From Camelus bactrianus (lineage: Eukaryota > Chordata > Mammalia > Artiodactyla > Camelidae): a stretch of DNA of 64,000 nucleotides. This document shows, piece after piece, positions 1 through 10,900 of this stretch. The notes under the pieces are model-generated. The model was not told where the DNA came from and searched no databases. It saw only the letters and a list, made by a program, of their open reading frames with translations. The stretch covers positions 152,488,201-152,552,200 of the forward strand of contig NC_133541.1 in assembly GCF_048773025.1 (NCBI RefSeq), given 5' to 3'. Each line of letters starts with the position of its first letter. The stretch's first letter is position 1. The position numbers were made by a program, and so were the translations under genes.

Positions 1-10
1 ACACGCATTA
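1..10 (+). repeat. Tail of a preceding HOR unit (end of M16)
   Basis: These ten bases match the end of M16 as seen just before every later M1, so the array continues to the left of the window. Confidence 0.9.
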
Positions 11-257
11 CGGATTCGACAAACAATGGTTACTGAGCTGTGAGCATGTGGATTACCGAACTTTCATTCACCATAAAAGGAATCCTTACACATAGAATTA
101 TTTCCCTTGATTTTGCAGCTTATTCTTATTGCCAGGTTAGAAAATGAGAAAGATTGTGCAGAAAAATCCTCTTTCAGTGAGTTCTACACACGAGACATAT
201 AAATTACATTGTTTTCCAGAACGTGACATCCGTGTTCCCAACACAATACAAGCATCA
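11..257 (+). repeat. Monomer M1 (247 bp)
   Basis: Begins CGGATTCGACAAACAATGG. Two features set it apart: the AAAGGAATCCTTACACATAG segment in place of GGCATATTTACACC, and CAGTGAGTTCTACACACGAG in place of the usual GAGCGAGTTCTACCCAATAG. It looks closest to M7, which shares AAGGAAT and TTAGAATTATTT-like sequence. Confidence 0.85.
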
Positions 258-504
258 CGGATTCGACAAAAATTCATTACTGAGATGTGAGCATGTGTAT
301 TAAAAACTTTCATTCACCATGCATGGCATATTTATTCCTAGAAATATTTACTCAGAATTCGCAGGATTTTCATGATGCCTGTTTCAGAAATCATGAAGTT
401 TTTGCAGTAAAATCCTCTTGGTGCGAGTTCTACCAAATAGAAATTTAATTTACACAGTTTCCCTAACCATGATATTCTGTGTTTCGAACACGCTACATGC
501 ATGA
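258..504 (+). repeat. Monomer M2 (247 bp)
   Basis: Carries GAGATGTGAGCATGTGTATT and the CCACCATGCA-like segment, with CAAATAGAAATTTAATTTAC and an ACCATGATATTCTG end. These are shared with M12, making M2 and M12 probable paralogues. The left boundary reads CAAGCATCAC and so lacks the ATGCAT found in many other monomers. Confidence 0.85.
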
Positions 505-751
505 CGGATGGCACAAACATTCTTTAATGAGTTGTGAGCATGTGGAGTACCGAACTTTCATCCACCATAAAAGGCATATTGTCACCTAGAAGCATTGACT
601 CAGATTTCGCAGCTTTTCCTAACGCCAGTTTTGGATATGAGGAATTTTTCACAGATAAATGGTCTTATAGCGAGTTCTACCCGACAGATATGTAATTTCC
701 ATAGCTTACCTGAACGTGTCATTCCATCTTCCAAACACATTAATTGCATCA
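505..751 (+). repeat. Monomer M3 (247 bp)
   Basis: Recognised by GGCATATTGTCACCTAGAAG, then CAGATTTCGCAGCTTTTCC, and a distal GATATGTAATTTCCATAGC followed by a GTGTCATTCC block. M13 shares all of these in the same order, so M3 and M13 are probable paralogues and follow M2 and M12 respectively. Confidence 0.85.
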
Positions 752-995
752 CAGACTTGAAAAACATTCATTACTGAGTTGTGAGCATGTGGATTACCGA
801 AATCTCATTCACCATTAAAGGCATATGTGCACCTACAGAATTTACTCTGATTTTGCAGATTTTTCTAATGCCAGTTTAAAAATGAGGCAGATGGCTCAGT
901 AAAATACACTTTGAGCTTGATGTACCCACTAGACTTCTAGTTTACATAGTCTTCTCACCATGATATTCTGTGTTCCGAACACATTACATGCATCA
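752..995 (+). repeat. Monomer M4 (244 bp, shortest type)
   Basis: Three bases shorter than the modal 247. The loss looks like separate single-base gaps near the TTTTTCTAATGCC segment, the AGTTTAAAAATG segment and AGTCTTCTCACC. The distal CACTTTGAGCTTGATGTACC and CACTAGAC resemble the same region of M8. Confidence 0.82.
970..982. repeat. Boundary dyad GTGTTC-C-GAACAC
   Basis: Perfect 6-bp inverted repeat around one base, close to the M4/M5 boundary. Versions of this dyad recur at the ends of many monomers. Whether any protein binds it is unknown. Confidence 0.7.
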
Positions 996-1242
996 CGGAT
1001 TCGAGAAAACATTCATTACTGAGTTGTGAGCACGAGGATTAATGAACATTCATCACCAAAATGGTCATATTGACACCGCAGAAATTTTACTCTTATTTCC
1101 CAGCTTTTTCCTAACACCAGTTTTGAAATTGAGGTAGATATCACAGAAAAATTCTCTCGGAGCGAGTTCTTCCCAATCGACATTGAATTTACATAGTTTC
1201 CTCACCGTGATATTCCACGTTCCGAACCTGTTACATGCATCA
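996..1242 (+). repeat. Monomer M5 (247 bp)
   Basis: Unusual GTGAGCACGAGGATTAATG in the normally conserved proximal block and TTGACACCGCAGAAATTTTA in place of TTTACACCTAGAA. The distal part (TTTCCCAGCTTTTTCCTAAC, GAGGTAGAT, TAGTTTCCTCA, GTGATATTCC) matches M10. It contains the 13-bp dyad GTGTTCCGAACAC just before its left boundary (970-982). Confidence 0.85.
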
Positions 1243-1489
1243 AGGATACGACAAACATTCATTACTGAGGTGAGAACATGTGGATTACCAAAGTTTCAAC
1301 CCCATACAGGGCATATTTACACCAAGGAACATTTACCCTGATTTCACAGAATTTTCCAAAAGCCAGTTTCGGAAATGAGGCATATTTTGCAGAAAAATGC
1401 TCTTTTATCGAGTTCTACCCGATAGACATGTAATTTACATAGTTTACCTGAACGTGACATTCTGTGCTCCGAACACATTACATGCATCA
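1243..1489 (+). repeat. Monomer M6 (247 bp)
   Basis: Begins AGGATACGACAAACATTC. The proximal block is contracted to GAGGTGAGAACATGTGGATT, a form otherwise seen only in M11. M6 and M11 also share TTTACACCAAGGAACATTTA-like sequence. Since M5 resembles M10, M5-M6 and M10-M11 look like a duplicated pair. Confidence 0.85.
1428..1440. repeat. Dyad ATGTAA-T-TTACAT
   Basis: Perfect 6-bp inverted repeat around a central T. The same 13-mer, or a one-base variant, occurs in many monomers about 50 bp before the boundary (for example in M13, M14 and M15), so it is one of the repeated symmetric elements of this satellite. Confidence 0.7.
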
Positions 1490-1737
1490 CGGATTCGACA
1501 AACAGTTATTACTGATTTGTGAGCATGTGGATTACCGAGCTTTCATTCACCATTCAAGGAATATTAACACTTAGAATTATTTACTCTGAGTTCCCAGCTA
1601 TTTTCTAATGCCAGTTTTGAAAAACAGGCAGTTTTCACAGAAAAACCGTCTTACATCGAGTTCTATCCAACAGAAATGTAATTGACATAGATTCCCTCAC
1701 CGTGTAATTCCATGTTCCGTATATGCTACATGCATCA
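1490..1737 (+). repeat. Monomer M7 (248 bp)
   Basis: Contains GTTTTGAAAAACAGGC, which nearly forms a hairpin in most units and forms a perfect one in units 13-16. Distal markers are CGTCTTACATCGAGTTC and ATTGACATAGATTCC, with a boundary reading GTTCCGTATATGCTACATGC. Confidence 0.85.
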
Positions 1738-1985
1738 CGGATTCGACACATATTCACTGCTGAGTTTTTAGCATGTGGATTACGGAACTTTCACCTACTA
1801 TGAAAGGCATATTTACACCGAGAAGCATTTAATCTTATTTCACAGCATTTTCTTAACTCCAGTTTAGAAAATGAGGCATGTTGCGCAGAAAAATACTCTT
1901 TGAGTGTGTTGTATCCACTAGACCTTTCATTCAAATTGTTTCACTCACCGTGACTTTCCATTTTCTGAACACGATACATGCATCA
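1738..1985 (+). repeat. Monomer M8 (248 bp)
   Basis: Marked by CACCTACTATGAAAGGC, CCGAGAAGCATTTAATC and TGAGTGTGTTGTATCCACTA. In the 12-mer units this is the last monomer before the deletion of M9-M12, and there it carries a dense set of private changes. Confidence 0.85.
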
Positions 1986-2237
1986 CGGATTCGAAAAACA
2001 TTTTTAATGAGTTGTGAGCATTTTTCATGAATTACCGAACTTTCACCCACCATACAAGGCATATTTACACCTAGATATATTTATTATCACTTTGCAGGTT
2101 ATTCATAAAGCCAGATTCCAAAATCAGGCAGTTTTCTCAAAACAATCTTCTTGGAGCGAGTTCTAGCCAATAGACATGTCATTTACATTTCTTCCTCCAC
2201 CGTGACATTCCGTGTTATGAACACGCTACATGCAACA
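1986..2237 (+). repeat. Monomer M9 (252 bp, longest type)
   Basis: Five bases longer than the mode because GAGCATGTGGATTACCG is replaced by a longer segment, GAGCATTTTTCATGAATTAC. Other markers are TAGATATATTTATT, GCAGGTTATTCATAAAGCC and CATTTACATTTCTTCCTCC. Absent from the two 12-mer units. Confidence 0.85.
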
Positions 2238-2483
2238 CGGATTCGAGAAACATTCATGACTGAGTTGTGAGCATGTGGATTACTGAACTTTCATCCCCAT
2301 ACATGGCAGAGTTACACCTAGAAAGTTTTTCTCTGATTTCCCAGCTTTTTCCTAACAGCAGTTTCGAAAATGAGGTAGATATCCCACAAAAATTCTCTTG
2401 GAGCGTGTTCTACCCAATTGGCAACTAATTTACATAGTTTCCTCAGCGTGATATTCCGTGTTCCGAACACGTTACATGCATCA
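2238..2483 (+). repeat. Monomer M10 (246 bp)
   Basis: Marked by GGCAGAGTTACACCTAG, TATCCCACAAAAATTCTC and CAATTGGCAACTAATTTAC. Its end holds the longest boundary dyad, CGTGTTCCGAACACG at 2457-2471. Paralogous in appearance to M5. Absent from the 12-mers. Confidence 0.85.
2457..2471. repeat. Longest boundary dyad, CGTGTTC-C-GAACACG
   Basis: Perfect 7-bp inverted repeat around one base at the end of M10, repeated in almost every 16-mer unit; unit 12 has one base changed in the left arm. ATGCAT, itself a palindrome, follows a few bases later, so two symmetric elements sit together at the monomer boundary. Confidence 0.72.
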
Positions 2484-2729
2484 CGGATATGACAAACAGG
2501 CATTACAGAGGTGAGAACATGTGGATTAACAATCTTTCAACACCCTACATGGCATATTTACACCAAGAAACATTTACTCTGAGTTCACAGTATTTTCCTA
2601 ATGACAGTTTTGAAAATGAGGGAGATTTCGCAGAGAAATGCCTTGCAGCGAGTTCTACCCAATAGAAATGTAATTTACATTATTCCCCTCACCGTGACAT
2701 TCCGTGTTCCGAACATTCTACAAGCATCA
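2484..2729 (+). repeat. Monomer M11 (246 bp)
   Basis: Has the contracted GAGGTGAGAACATGTGGATT block shared with M6, then CTTTCAACACCCTACA and the unusual GCAGAGAAATGCCTTGCAGC. Absent from the 12-mers. The window ends inside this monomer type. Confidence 0.85.
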
Positions 2730-2975
2730 AGGATTTCACAAGCATTCATTACTGAGATGTGACTATGTGTATTGCGATCTTTCATCCACCATGCAAGGCA
2801 TATTTATACCTAGAAAGTTTTACCAGATTTTGCAGAAATTTCCTAATGTCAGTTTCAAAAATCATGAAGATTTCGCAGAAAAATTCTCTTGGGGCGAGTG
2901 CTATCAAATAGTATTTTAATTTACATAGTTTCCCTCACCATGATATTGCGTGTTCTGAGTAAGCTACATGCATGA
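2730..2975 (+). repeat. Monomer M12 (246 bp)
   Basis: Marked by GATGTGACTATGTGTATTGC, CCACCATGCAAGGC, CTTGGGGCGAGTGCTATC and GTTCTGAGTAAGCTACATGC. It is almost invariant among units and resembles M2. Absent from the 12-mers. Confidence 0.85.
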
Positions 2976-3222
2976 CGGATTTGACAAACATTACTTACTG
3001 AGTTGTGAGCATGTGGATTACCGATCTTTCAACCACCATAATAGGCATATTGTCACCTAGAAGCATTTACTCAGATTTCGCAGCTTTTCCTAAAACCAGT
3101 TTCGGGAATGAGTCATATTTTGTGGAAAAATTCTCTTGTAGGGAGTTCTTCCCGATAGATATGTAATTTACATAGCTTAACTGATTGTGTCATTCCGTCT
3201 TCCGAACACGTTAAATACAACA
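2976..3222 (+). repeat. Monomer M13 (247 bp)
   Basis: Begins CGGATTTGACAAACATTAC and carries AATAGGCATATTGTCACC, TTGTAGGGAGTTCTTCCCG and a CTTAACTGATTGTGTCATTC end. Resembles M3. In the 12-mers it directly follows M8. Confidence 0.85.
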
Positions 3223-3470
3223 CGGATTCGAAAAACATTCATTACTGAGTTGTGAGCATGTGGATAACCGAACTTTCAGTCACCATTCAAGGCATATAAT
3301 CACCTAGAAATATTTATTTTGAGTTCGCATATTTTTTCTATTGCCAGTATCAAAAATCAGGCAGTTTCCACAGAAATATGCTTGTGGAGGAAGTTATACA
3401 CAATAGACATGTAATTTACATAGTTGCCCTCACCGTGAATATCCGTGTTCTGAACACACTACATGCATGA
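3223..3470 (+). repeat. Monomer M14 (248 bp)
   Basis: Marked by GGCATATAATCACCTAG, TTCGCATATTTTTTC, GTGGAGGAAGTTATACACAA and TAGTTGCCCTCACCGTGAAT. A G/C site inside ATATGCTTG or ATATCCTTG is a useful unit marker (G in units 1, 2, 4, 5, 11 and 14; C in 3, 6-10, 12, 13, 15 and 16). Confidence 0.85.
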
Positions 3471-3718
3471 CGGATTCGTCAAACATTTATTTCTGAGTTG
3501 TGAACATGTGGATTACTGAACTTTCATCCACCATAGAAGGCATATATACACATAGGAACACTTACTCTGGTGTCGCAGGATTTTCCTAATGCCACATCCG
3601 AAAATGAGGTAGATTTCACAGAAAAATCCTCTTGGAGCGATTTATAACCAATAGACATGTAATTTACACAGTTTCCCTCACCATGACGTTTCGTGTTCAG
3701 AACAGGCTTTATGTATCA
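3471..3718 (+). repeat. Monomer M15 (248 bp)
   Basis: Begins CGGATTCGTCAAACATTTA; also GTGTCGCAGGATTTTCC and GAGCGATTTATAACC. Two linked sites divide the window: ATATATACACATAGGAAC in units 1-7 and ATATTTACACATAGAAAC in units 8-16. Confidence 0.85.
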
Positions 3719-3965
3719 CAGACTCGACAAAGAATCATTACTGAGTTCTGAGAATGTGTGTTAATGAACTTTCATCCACCATACATGGCATTTTACACCT
3801 AGAAACATTTAGACTGTCTGCGCAAATTTTCCCTAATGTCAGATTCGAAAGTCAGGCTGTTTTCACAGAAAAATACTCTTGGAGCGAGTTCTACCCAATA
3901 GACATGTAATATAATTTGTTTCCCTCACCATGACATTCGGTGTTCCTAAAATGCTACACGCATTA
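3719..3965 (+). repeat. Monomer M16 (247 bp)
   Basis: Begins CAGACTCGACAAAGAATC and has GAGTTCTGAGAATGTG. It closes each unit with CATTCGGTGTTCC(T/G)AAAATGC before the next M1. Two main haplotypes exist: GTGTGTTAATGAAC with CCTAAAATGC, and GTGGATTA(C/G)AGAAC with CCGAAAATGC. Confidence 0.85.
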
Positions 3966-6900
3966 CGGATTCGACAAACAATGGTTACTGAGCTGTGAGC
4001 ATGTGGATTACGGAACTTTCATTCACCATAAAAGGAATCCTTACACATAGAATTATTTACCTTGATTTTGCAGCTTATTCTTATCGCCAGGTTAGAAAAT
4101 GAGAAATATTGTACAGAAAAATCCTCTTTCAGTGAGTTCTACACACGAGACATATAAATTACATTGTTTTCCAGAACGTGACATCCGTGTTCCCAACACA
4201 ATACAAGCATCACGGATTCAACAAAAATTCATTACTGAGATGTGAGCATGTGTATTAAAAACTTTCATTCACCATGCATGGCATATTTATTCCTAGAAAT
4301 ATTTACTCAGAATTCGCAGGATTTTCATGATGCCTGTTTCAGAAAACATGAAGTTTTTGCAGTAAAATCCTCTTGGTGCGAGTTCTACCAAATAGAAATT
4401 TAATTTACACAGTTTCCCTAACCATGATATTCTGTGTTTCGAACACGCTACATGCATGACGGATGGCACAAACATTCTTTAATGAGTTGTGAGCATGTGG
4501 AGTACCGAACTTTCATCCACCATAAAAGGCATATTGTCACCTAGAAGCATTGACTCAGATTTCGCAGCTTTTCCTAAAGCCAGTTTTGGATATGAGGAAT
4601 TTTTCACAGATAAATGGTCTTATAGCGAGTTCTAGCCGACAGATATGTAATTTCCATAGCTTACCTGACCGTGTCATTCCATCTTCCAAACACATTAATT
4701 GCATCACAGACTTGAAAAACATTCATTACTGAGTTGTGAGCATGTGGATTACCGAAATCTCATTCACCATTAAAGGCATATGTGCACCTACAGAATTTAC
4801 TCTGATTTTGCAGATTTTTCTAATGCCAGTTTAAAAATGAGGCAGATGGCTCAGTAAAATACACTTTGAGCTTGATGTACCCACTAGACTTCTAGTTTAC
4901 ATAGTCTTCTCACCATGATATTCTGTGTTCCGAACACATTACATGCATCACGGATTCGAGAAAACATTCATTACTGAGTTGTGAGCACGAGGATTAATGA
5001 ACATTCATCACCAAAATGGTCATATTGACACCGCAGAAATTTTACTCTTATTTCCCAGCTTTTTCCTAACACCAGTTTTGAAATTGAGGTAGATTTCACA
5101 GAAAAATTCTCTCGGAGCGAGTTCTTCCCAATCGACATTGAATTTACATAGTTTCCTCACCGTGATATTCCACGTTCCGAACCTGTTACATGCATCAAGG
5201 ATACGACAAACATTCATTACTGAGGTGAGAACATGTGGATTACCAAAGTTTCAACCCCATACAGAGCATATTTACACCAAGGAACATTTACCCTGATTTC
5301 ACAGAATTTTCCAAAAGCCAGTTTCGGAAATGAGGCATATTTTGCAGAAAAATGCTCTTTTATCGAGTTCTACCCGATAGACATGTAATTTACATAGTTT
5401 ACCTGAACGTGACATTCTGTGCTCCGAACACATTACATGCATCACGGATTCGACAAACAGTTATTACTGATTTGTGAGCATGTGGATTACCGAGCTTTCA
5501 TTCACCATTCAAGGAATATTAACACTTAGAATTATTTACTCTGAGTTCCCAGCTATTTTCTAATGCCAGTTTTGAAAAACAGGCAGTTTTCACAGAAAAA
5601 CCGTCTTACATCGAGTTCTATCCAACAGAAATATAATTGACATAGATTCCCTCACCATGTAATTCCATGTTCCGTATATGCTACATGCATCACGGATTCG
5701 ACACATATTCACTGCTTAGTTGTTAGCATGTGGATTACGGAACTTTCACCTACTATGAAAGGCATATTTACACCGAGAAGCATTTAATCTTATTTCGCAG
5801 CATTTTCTTAACTCCAGCTTAGAAAATGAGGCATGTTGCGCAGAAAAATACTCTTTGAATGTGTTGTATCCACTAGACCTTTCATTCAAATTGTTTCACT
5901 CACCGTGACTTTCCATGTTCTGAACACGATACATGCATCACGGATTCGAAAAACATTTTTAATGAGTTGTGAGCATTTTTCATGAATTACCGAACTTTCA
6001 CCCACCATACAAGGCATATTTACACCTAGATATATTTATTCTCAGTTTGCAGGTTATTCATAAAGCCAGATTCCAAATTCAGGCAGTTTTCTCAAAACAA
6101 TCTTCTTGGAGCTAGTTTTAACCAATAGACATGTCATTTACATTTCTTCCTCCACCGTGACATTCCGTGTTATGATCACGCTACATGCAACACGGATTGG
6201 AAAAACATTCATGACTGAGTTGTGTGCATGTGGATTACTGAACTTTCATCCCCATACATGGCAGAGTTACACCTAGAAAGTTTTTCTCTGATTTCCCAGC
6301 TTTTTCCTAACAGCAGTTTCGAAAATGAGGTAGATATCCCACAAAAATTCTCTTGGAGCGTGTTCTACCCAATTGGCAACTAATTTACATAGTTTCCTCA
6401 GCGTGATATTCCGTGTTCCGAACACGTTACATGCATCACGGATACGACAAACAGGCATAACAGAGGTGAGAACATGTGGATTAACAAACTTTCAACACCC
6501 TACAGGGCATATTTACACCAAGAAACATTTACTCTGAGTTCACAGTTTTTTCCTAATGACAGTTTTGAAAATGAGGGAGATTTCGCAGAGAAATGCCTTG
6601 CAGCGAGTTCTACCCAATAGAAATGTAATTTACATAATTCCCCTCACCGTGACATTCCGTGTTCCGAACATTCTACAAGCATCAAGGATTTCACAAGCAT
6701 TCATTACTGAGATGTGACTATGTGTATTGCGATCTTTCATCCACCATGCAAGGCATATTTATACCTAGAAAGTTTTACCAGATTTTGCAGAAATTTCCTA
6801 ATGTCAGTTTCAAAAATCATGAAGATTTCGCAGAAAAATTCTCTTGGGGCGAGTGCTATCAAATAGTATTTTAATTTACATAGTTTCCCTCACCATGATA

Positions 6901-7920
6901 TTGCGTGTTCTGAGTAAGCTACATGCATGACGGATTTGACAAACATTACTTACTGAGTTGTGAGCATGTGGATTACCGATCTTTCAACCACCATAATAGG
7001 CATATTGTCACCTAGAAGCATTTACTCAGATTTCGCAGCTTTTCCTAAAACCAGTTTCGGGAATGAGTCATATTTTGTGGAAAAATTCTCTTGTAGGGAG
7101 TTCTTCCCGATAGATATGTAATTTACATAGCTTAACTGATTGTGTCATTCCGTCTTCCGAACACGTTAAATACAACACGGATTCGAAAAACATTCATTAC
7201 TGAGTTGTGAGCATGTGGATAACCGAACTTTCAGTCACCATTCAAGGCATATAATCACCTAGAAATATTTATTTTGAGTTCGCATATTTTTTCTATTGCC
7301 AGTATCAAAAATCAGGCAGTTTCCACAGAAATATGCTTGTGGAGGAAGTTATACACAATAGACATGTAATTTACATAGTTGCCCTCACCGTGAATATCCG
7401 TGTTCTGAACACACTACATGCATGACGGATTCGTCAAACATTTATTTCTGAGTTGTGAACATGTGGATTACTGAACTTTCATCCACCATAGAAGGCATAT
7501 ATACACATAGGAACACTTACTCTGGTGTCGCAGGATTTTCCTAATGCCACATCCGAAAATGAGGTAGATTTCACAGAAAAATCCTCTTGGAGCGATTTAT
7601 AACCAATAGACATGTAATTTACACAGTTTCCCTCACCATGACGTTTCGTGTTCAGAACAGGCTTTATGTATCACAGACTCGACAAAGAATCATTACTGAG
7701 TTCTGAGAATGTGTGTTAATGAACTTTCATCCACCATACATGGCATTTTACACCTAGAAACATTTAGACTGTCTGCGCAAATTTTCCCTAATGTCAGATT
7801 CGAAAGTCAGGCTGTTTTCACAGAAAAATACTCTTGGAGCGAGTTCTACCCAATAGACATGTAATATAATTTGTTTCCCTCACCATGACATTCGGTGTTC
7901 CTAAAATGCTACACGCATTA
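3966..7920 (+). repeat. HOR unit 2, 16-mer
   Basis: 3955 bp. M1 is in the TTTACCTTG and TTATCGCC state (called B), shared with units 3-8, 12 and 15. M3 has CCTAAAGCCAG, M14 has ATATGCTTG and M16 has GAAAGTCAGG. Unit 5 repeats this triple of states exactly. A private CACCATGTAATTCC in M7 separates it from unit 5. Confidence 0.95.
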
Positions 7921-10900
7921 CGGATTCGACAAACAATGGTTACTGAGCTGTGAGCATGTGGATTACGGAACTTTCATTCACCATAAAAGGAATCCTTACA
8001 CATAGAATTATTTACCTTGATTTTGCAGCTTATTCTTATCGCCAGGTTAGAAAATGAGAAATATTGTACAGAAAAATCCTCTTTCAGTGAGTTCTACACA
8101 CGAGACATATAAATTACATTGTTTTCCAGAACGTGACATCCGTGTTCCCAACACAATACAAGCATCACGGATTCAACAAAAATTCATTACTGAGATGTGA
8201 GCATGTGTATTAAAAACTTTCATTCACCATGCATGGCATATTTATTCCTAGAAATATTTACTCAGAATTCGCAGGATTTTCATGATGCCTGTTTCAGAAA
8301 ACATGAAGTTTTTGCAGTAAAATCCTCTTGGTGCGAGTTCTACCAAATAGAAATTTAATTTACACAGTTTCCCTAACCATGATATTCTGTGTTTCGAACA
8401 CGCTACATGCATGACGGATGGCACAAACATTCTTTAATGAGTTGTGAGCATGTGGAGTACCGAACTTTCATCCACCATAAAAGGCATATTGTCACCTAGA
8501 AGCATTGACTCAGATTTCGCAGCTTTTCCTAACGCCAGTTTTGGATATGAGGAATTTTTCACAGATAAATGGTCTTATAGCGAGTTCTAGCCGACAGATA
8601 TGTAATTTCCATAGCTTACCTGACCGTGTCATTCCATCTTCCAAACACATTAATTGCATCACAGACTTGAAAAACATTCATTACTGAGTTGTGAGCATGT
8701 GGATTACCGAAATCTCATTCACCATTAAAGGCATATGTGCACCTACAGAATTTACTCTGATTTTGCAGATTTTTCTAATGCCAGTTTAAAAATGAGGCAG
8801 ATGGCTCAGTAAAATACACTTTGAGCTTGATGTACCCACTAGACTTCTAGTTTACATAGTCTTCTCACCATGATATTCTGTGTTCCGAACACATTACATG
8901 CATCACGGATTCGAGAAAACATTCATTACTGAGTTGTGAGCACGAGGATTAATGAACATTCATCACCAAAATGGTCATATTGACACCGCAGAAATTTTAC
9001 TCTTATTTCCCAGCTTTTTCCTAACACCAGTTTTGAAATTGAGGTAGATTTCACAGAAAAATTCTCTCGGAGCGAGTTCTTCCCAATCGACATTGAATTT
9101 ACATAGTTTCCTCACCGTGATATTCCACGTTCCGAACCTGTTACATGCATCAAGGATACGACAAACATTCATTACTGAGGTGAGAACATGTGGATTACCA
9201 AAGTTTCAACCCCATACAGAGCATATTTACACCAAGGAACATTTACCCTGATTTCACAGAATTTTCCAAAAGCCAGTTTCGGAAATGAGGCATATTTTGC
9301 AGAAAAATGCTCTTTTATCGAGTTCTACCCGATAGACATGTAATTTACATAGTTTACCTGAACGTGACATTCTGTGCTCCGAACACATTACATGCATCAC
9401 GGATTCGACAAACAGTTATTACTGATTTGTGAGCATGTGGATTACCGAGCTTTCATTCACCATTCAAGGAATATTAACACTTAGAATTATTTACTCTGAG
9501 TTCCCAGCTATTTTCTAATGCCAGTTTTGAAAAACAGGCAGTTTTCACAGAAAAACCGTCTTACATCGAGTTCTATCCAACAGAAATATAATTGACATAG
9601 ATTCCCTCACCGTGTAATTCCATGTTCCGTATATGCTACATGCATCACGGATTCGACACATATTCACTGCTTAGTTGTTAGCATGTGGATTACGGAACTT
9701 TCACCTACTATGAAAGGCATATTTACACCGAGAAGCATTTAATCTTATTTCGCAGCATTTTCTTAACTCCAGCTTAGAAAATGAGGCATGTTGCGCAGAA
9801 AAATACTCTTTGAATGTGTTGTATCCACTAGACCTTTCATTCAAATTGTTTCACTCACCGTGACTTTCCATGTTCTGAACACGATACATGCATCACGGAT
9901 TCGAAAAACATTTTTAATGAGTTGTGAGCATTTTTCATGAATTACCGAACTTTCACCCACCATACAAGGCATATTTACACCTAGATATATTTATTCTCAG
10001 TTTGCAGGTTATTCATAAAGCCAGATTCCAAATTCAGGCAGTTTTCTCAAAACAATCTTCTTGGAGCTAGTTTTAACCAATAGACATGTCATTTACATTT
10101 CTTCCTCCACCGTGACATTCCGTGTTATGATCACGCTACATGCAACACGGATTGGAAAAACATTCATGACTGAGTTGTGTGCATGTGGATTACTGAACTT
10201 TCATCCCCATACATGGCAGAGTTACACCTAGAAAGTTTTTCTCTGATTTCCCAGCTTTTTCCTAACAGCAGTTTCGAAAATGAGGTAGATATCCCACAAA
10301 AATTCTCTTGGAGCGTGTTCTACCCAATTGGCAACTAATTTACATAGTTTCCTCAGCGTGATATTCCGTGTTCCGAACACGTTACATGCATCACGGATAC
10401 GACAAACAGGCATAACAGAGGTGAGAACATGTGGATTAACAAACTTTCAACACCCTACAGGGCATATTTACACCAAGAAACATTTACTCTGAGTTCACAG
10501 TTTTTTCCTAATGACAGTTTTGAAAATGAGGGAGATTTCGCAGAGAAATGCCTTGCAGCGAGTTCTACCCAATAGAAATGTAATTTACATAATTCCCCTC
10601 ACCGTGACATTCCGTGTTCCGAACATTCTACAAGCATCAAGGATTTCACAAGCATTCATTACTGAGATGTGACTATGTGTATTGCGATCTTTCATCCACC
10701 ATGCAAGGCATATTTATACCTAGAAAGTTTTACCAGATTTTGCAGAAATTTCCTAATGTCAGTTTCAAAAATCATGAAGATTTCGCAGAAAAATTCTCTT
10801 GGGGCGAGTGCTATCAAATAGTATTTTAATTTACATAGTTTCCCTCACCATGATATTGCGTGTTCTGAGTAAGCTACATGCATGACGGATTTGACAAACA

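Larger units (their letters stand above)
11..3965 (+). repeat. HOR unit 1, 16-mer, reference unit
   Basis: Complete 3955-bp unit with monomers M1-M16, used here as the reference for monomer numbering. M1 has the TTTCCCTTG and TTATTGCC state (called A) shared with units 9, 10, 11, 13, 14, 16 and 17. M5 has GATATCACAG, M8 has CTGAGTTTTTAGC, M9 has TTATTATCACTTTG and M11 begins with GGATATGAC. This combination recurs in the middle of unit 7 and partly in units 11 and 14. M15 has the ATATATACACATAGGAAC state that marks units 1-7. Confidence 0.95.

Noticed and set aside
261-275. TTCGACAAA... as a possible CENP-B box
   Set aside because: Only the first half of the nTTCGnnnnAnnCGGGn pattern is met; the essential CGGG is TTCA or similar, on either strand.
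338-520. A reverse-strand ORF of about 60 codons recurring in most units, and similar 60-82 codon ORFs in M2-M5, M10 and M12 on both strands
   Set aside because: They are short and overlap on opposite strands. They recur because the DNA is homogenised at HOR spacing. Changes between units do not favour synonymous sites, and single-base indels (units 10 and 12) alter their lengths freely. No protein family is recognisable.
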